A program made the translations under genes and the position numbers. Positions 18,351 to 20,936 of a stretch of DNA of 20,936 nt are shown piece by piece. The first letter of the stretch is position 1. Each line of letters starts with the position of its first letter. The notes below the pieces were generated by a model. That model did no database searches. It worked only from the letters and a program-made list of their open reading frames with translations, and was not told where the DNA came from. The stretch lies in the NCBI GenBank assembly GCA_009731375.1, contig BJOX01000161.1:655745-676680 (forward strand). The letters run 5' to 3'. This stretch comes from Paulinella micropora. Taxonomy: Eukaryota > Cercozoa > Imbricatea > Euglyphida.

Positions 18351-18499
18351 GCATATGATACGTATATGCATAATCAGACAAATGTATACATAATCAACTG
18401 TACATGTCACAGATGTATGCATGAATGTCTGTCTATCTGCCTGTCTGTCTGCCTGTCTGTGTGTATGTGTACATGCATGTTTGTATGTGTACATATGAA

Positions 18500-18509
18500 T
18501 AACAACAAC

Positions 18510-18562
<53 letters not shown>

Positions 18563-18843
18563 TAATAATAATAATAGTGCTTCTCTGTCAATGGCTGATG
18601 CATTTCTGCACATGCGCCTCCATCGTCTCACCCGTGAGGGGAGTACGAAGAATTGACGATAAGCTCTAATGACACCCCCGCAAGGGCAGTTCCAACACTT
18701 CCAGACGGGCCGGTATGTTCAATGAAAATACTGGTCCAGAAATAGACCGGTATGTTCAATGAAAATACTGGTGGCACCGACGGGAATCGAACTGGCGACA
18801 GGGCCCAGATGGTAGAACTTGACCACTGGGCTATCACGGTGTC
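18500..18843 (-). mobile_element. tRNA-derived SINE, copy 5 (identical to copy 2)
   Basis: The head is at 18772-18843, the body at 18575-18771, and the (ATT)n tail at 18500-18574. The 269 bp from 18575 to 18843 match 200-468 without any difference that I can find, including both internal 26-bp repeats. As in the other copies, the 5' head is bordered by another ATA-type repeat. Confidence 0.88.
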
Positions 18844-18879
18844 CATAATAATAATAATAATAATAGTAATAATAATATG

Positions 18880-18910
<31 letters not shown>

Positions 18911-19125
18911 AAGAAGAAGAAGTAATTGTAGCAGTAGTAGGAATATACGTAGTAGGAGTAGGAATAGTACCAGTACTACTACTAGTACTAGGACTGGTAC
19001 TAGTACTAGTACTACTACAAGTACTATTAGCAGTAGTAGGAATATACGTAGGAGTAGTAGTAGCAGCAGCAGCAGTAGTAGTAGTAGTAAGAGTAGTAGT
19101 AGTAGTAGTAGTAACATGGTTTGCG
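18844..19125. repeat. Degenerate GTA/ACT trinucleotide repeat
   Basis: After a short ATA run the region is built of GTA, GAA, GCA, ACT and CTA triplets with CTAG palindromes. A block around GCAGTAGTAGGAATATACGTAG occurs twice (about 18930 and 19029). No gene is supported. Confidence 0.85.
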
Positions 19126-19141
19126 GTGTCTCCACCTCCGT

Positions 19142-19197
19142 CCCCCCCCCCCCCCCCCGGGGGGGGGGGGGGGGGGGGGGGAAAAATNNNNNNNNNN
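19142..19197. other. C-run/G-run join and 10-N gap
   Basis: Seventeen Cs are fused directly to 23 Gs and followed by GAAAAAT and ten Ns (19188-19197). This palindromic homopolymer junction is a likely artefactual join. Confidence 0.85.
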
Positions 19198-20400
19198 AGA
19201 AAAACCACACTTCGTCCACAGTACATCCAAAAGGAAAGAAAAACCACACTGCACCCACATAGTTACAGTGGTACACATAGTTCGCAGAGAGAGAGTATAA
19301 GGTTACATAATATAAATCAGTGGGTGTTATCGGATAAACCGGGGAGGGGGGATTGTAGGCGCAGATAGGTAAATATGTGCTACTTTAATATACCCCTGTC
19401 TCAGTCCAGACACAATAAGAGCAGTTAATATTAATATTAATATTAATAAACCTTTACCGGGTAACGATAAATTACTAGAAGTGACCGTTACACTTTTTAG
19501 ACCGGAATATATTATCGTTAGGCCGGACCACGGGAATTGGCACCCGCCGCTGGTGTTTGCCTTGGTTGTTATTGGCTCCGCTAGTCTCCCACATTTTCCA
19601 CCATCTTTCTGACTCTTATTTCAATGATATTTATTAATATAAGAAGAGAATTATGAACAGAATTGGGTTGCTAGCGGAGTGGCCCCGGATTGAATTGGTC
19701 ACAACTTGTTACGATGAGTAGGATATTTAAGGATAACTGTTACTAACGATATGAAGACTGAGGAATACCTAAAGTAGGGACTCCGTAATCTCCAGACCAA
19801 GGCTCGGGTTAACCGACAGACGGGCCGGAACGATAAGTATTGCCATTATATACCGGGTGGGCCGGCATAATCCCTTCTCCCCCCCGAGCGCTCTCGCCAG
19901 TAAGCGCGCGAGGAATCGAACTTACGCACCCGCCTACCAACCTCCGGGCATAAAATGCAAATACGAACCTGAGTGACGGTCGACGCCGTACCCGTAATAA
20001 CAAACTTGATTAAACAAAATTATAGGTTGTGCCAAACGCCAACACTTACCTTATGTAAAATTTTGTTTAATTTCCCGTTACGCCCTTCGCCTGTCGAATC
20101 GGTTTCCGCCACCTCATGCCTGAAAATGCACCCTCCTCCGTTCAAGTGAGATCACCACTTGCCTTTTATCCTCCATTCCTTGTAACCGGCCCCTAGTCAC
20201 TCAACGTCCCCCCGACCTAGTGTCGGTCTATATTATCCTGTGCGAGTCTTCCCGACTTCCCGCTTCCGTGACTCAGTTGAACCCGCCGATCCGATGCTTC
20301 CCAAGCCGCGCCGTCGTTCGATCGATACCCATATGTTGTTGCTGCTCCTCGTGCCCTGACGCAGCCGCAGTCTGGGTCACGCCTCCTCCAATGTGTTGAA
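19198..20400. other. Unrecognised DNA, no supported gene
   Basis: AT-balanced sequence with a near-duplicate GAAAAACCACACT block (19199 and 19240) and a TATTAATATTAATATTAATA tract (about 19427-19447). A minus-strand B-box-like AGTTCGATTCC lies near 19910-19920, but no A-box partner or tRNA fold is seen. Only short frames exist. Confidence 0.5.
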
Positions 20401-20678
20401 GCCGCCCCCGTCTCGTTCACGCCGAATCCAACTTGTCGAAGCCGCCCCCATCTCGGTCACGCCGAATCCCACTTGTCGAAGCCGCCCCCGTCTCGGTCAC
20501 GCCGAATCCCACTTGTCAAAGCCGCCCCCATCTCGGTCACGCCGAAGCTCCCACTCGTCGAAGCCGCCCCCGTCTCGGTCACGCCGAATCCCACTCGTCG
20601 GAGCCGCCCCCGTCTCGGTCACGCCGAATCCCACTCGTCGAAGCCGCCCCCGTCTCGGTCACGCCGAATCCCACTTCA
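20401..20678. repeat. 40-bp minisatellite, seven units
   Basis: Units begin GCCGCCCCCGTCTCGGTCAC and end near TCGAA; six are 40 bp and one is 42 bp. A degenerate unit may precede at 20361. Because 40 is not a multiple of three, the plus strand reads three different peptides in rotation (such as SKPPPSRSRRIPL, VEAAPVSVTPNPT and RSRPRLGHAESH), all open. On the minus strand one frame of each unit has a TGA. Confidence 0.93.
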
Positions 20679-20687
20679 GCTCGAACT

Positions 20688-20828
20688 GATACTTCTGGCT
20701 TTTAATAGCCTCATAATGCCCTCTCAGTGCGCTGTCCCGGTCGCCCAGCCCCGAGGTAACGTAGGCAAGGAAAGGATCCCCCGGACCTTTGCTACCCCCA
20801 CCAAGGCCCCTCCGGCTCTGAAACGCCA
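20688..20828 (-). CDS. Short hypothetical reading ending in the 40-bp minisatellite
   Basis: From ATG at about 20828 the minus strand reads MAFQSRRGLGGGSKGPGDPF and continues to YQFELKWDSA, stopping at the TGA supplied by the first minisatellite unit. It looks plausibly coding (Gly/Arg-rich start) but matches no family I know. It could be a gag start of another retroelement or a chance frame. An upstream in-frame ATG is at 20859. Confidence 0.25.
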
Positions 20829-20872
20829 TGCTTGAAACGAACCTGAGGACTAATAACACGAATGATATACAT

Positions 20873-20912
<40 letters not shown>

Positions 20913-20936
20913 CCCCCCCCCCCCCCCCCCCCCCCC
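20873..20936. other. Terminal poly-C run
   Basis: About 64 bases of C with one T run to the window edge, like the homopolymers that adjoin the internal gaps. Confidence 0.9.

Noticed and set aside
19880-19990. A tRNA gene or primer-binding fragment near the B-box-like AGTTCGATTCC
   Set aside because: No A-box at the right distance and no acceptor-stem pairing could be found.
20401-20678. A CRISPR array
   Set aside because: Units are contiguous with no unique spacers, and the context is a eukaryotic genome.

Overview
The window is intron-rich, microsatellite-saturated DNA from an animal. The evidence is spliced genes with GT/AG introns and tiny exons, tRNA-derived SINEs with (ATT)n tails, a Ty3/gypsy-type LTR element, and several kilobases of GATA, CATA/GTAT, CT, ATT, CAA and GTA repeats. 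A marine invertebrate, perhaps a mollusc or another lophotrochozoan, is my best guess from texture only. There is no bacterial operon structure. Six N gaps and several poly-C/poly-G runs mark assembly weak points.

Layout. 1-957: head-to-tail chain of tRNA-derived SINEs (minus strand) joined by (ATT)n tracts. 958-3036: microsatellites holding what I read as the last exons of a plus-strand gene for a small basic/Ala-rich protein, with a repeated exon-like cassette. 3037-3460: a fifth-type SINE copy on the plus strand with a 160-N gap. 3460-3930: unrecognised unique DNA. 3930-4412: ATT and CT repeats. 4413-11506: a degenerate minus-strand LTR retrotransposon inserted in the CT tract, with direct LTRs, a polypurine tract and a frameshifted gypsy-type integrase. 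No reverse transcriptase or RNase H is visible. 11507-12970: AT-rich non-coding DNA. 12974-16137: an eight-exon minus-strand gene. 16138-17220: a GTA array and a possible plus-strand exon. 17220-18350: long ATAC/GTAT arrays. 18500-18843: a SINE copy identical over 269 bp to the one at 200-468. 18844-20936: GTA-type repeat, an artefact-like C/G join, unrecognised DNA, a 40-bp minisatellite and terminal poly-C.

The main discovery candidate is the minus-strand gene at 12974-16137. Its splice phases agree across all seven introns. It predicts a 361-residue protein with a possible N-terminal signal peptide, about 200 residues of [12 protein letters not shown] low-complexity repeat, and a C-terminal domain. 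That domain has the conserved pattern of bacterial planctomycete-type cytochrome c (PSCyt1-like): DLS..., PGDS.NSYL, RMP and DWIDSGA. The haem-attachment CxxCH appears as GVSAH, so both cysteines are lost. I infer a former haem domain repurposed in an animal protein. No database search was possible, so homology rests on motif recognition.
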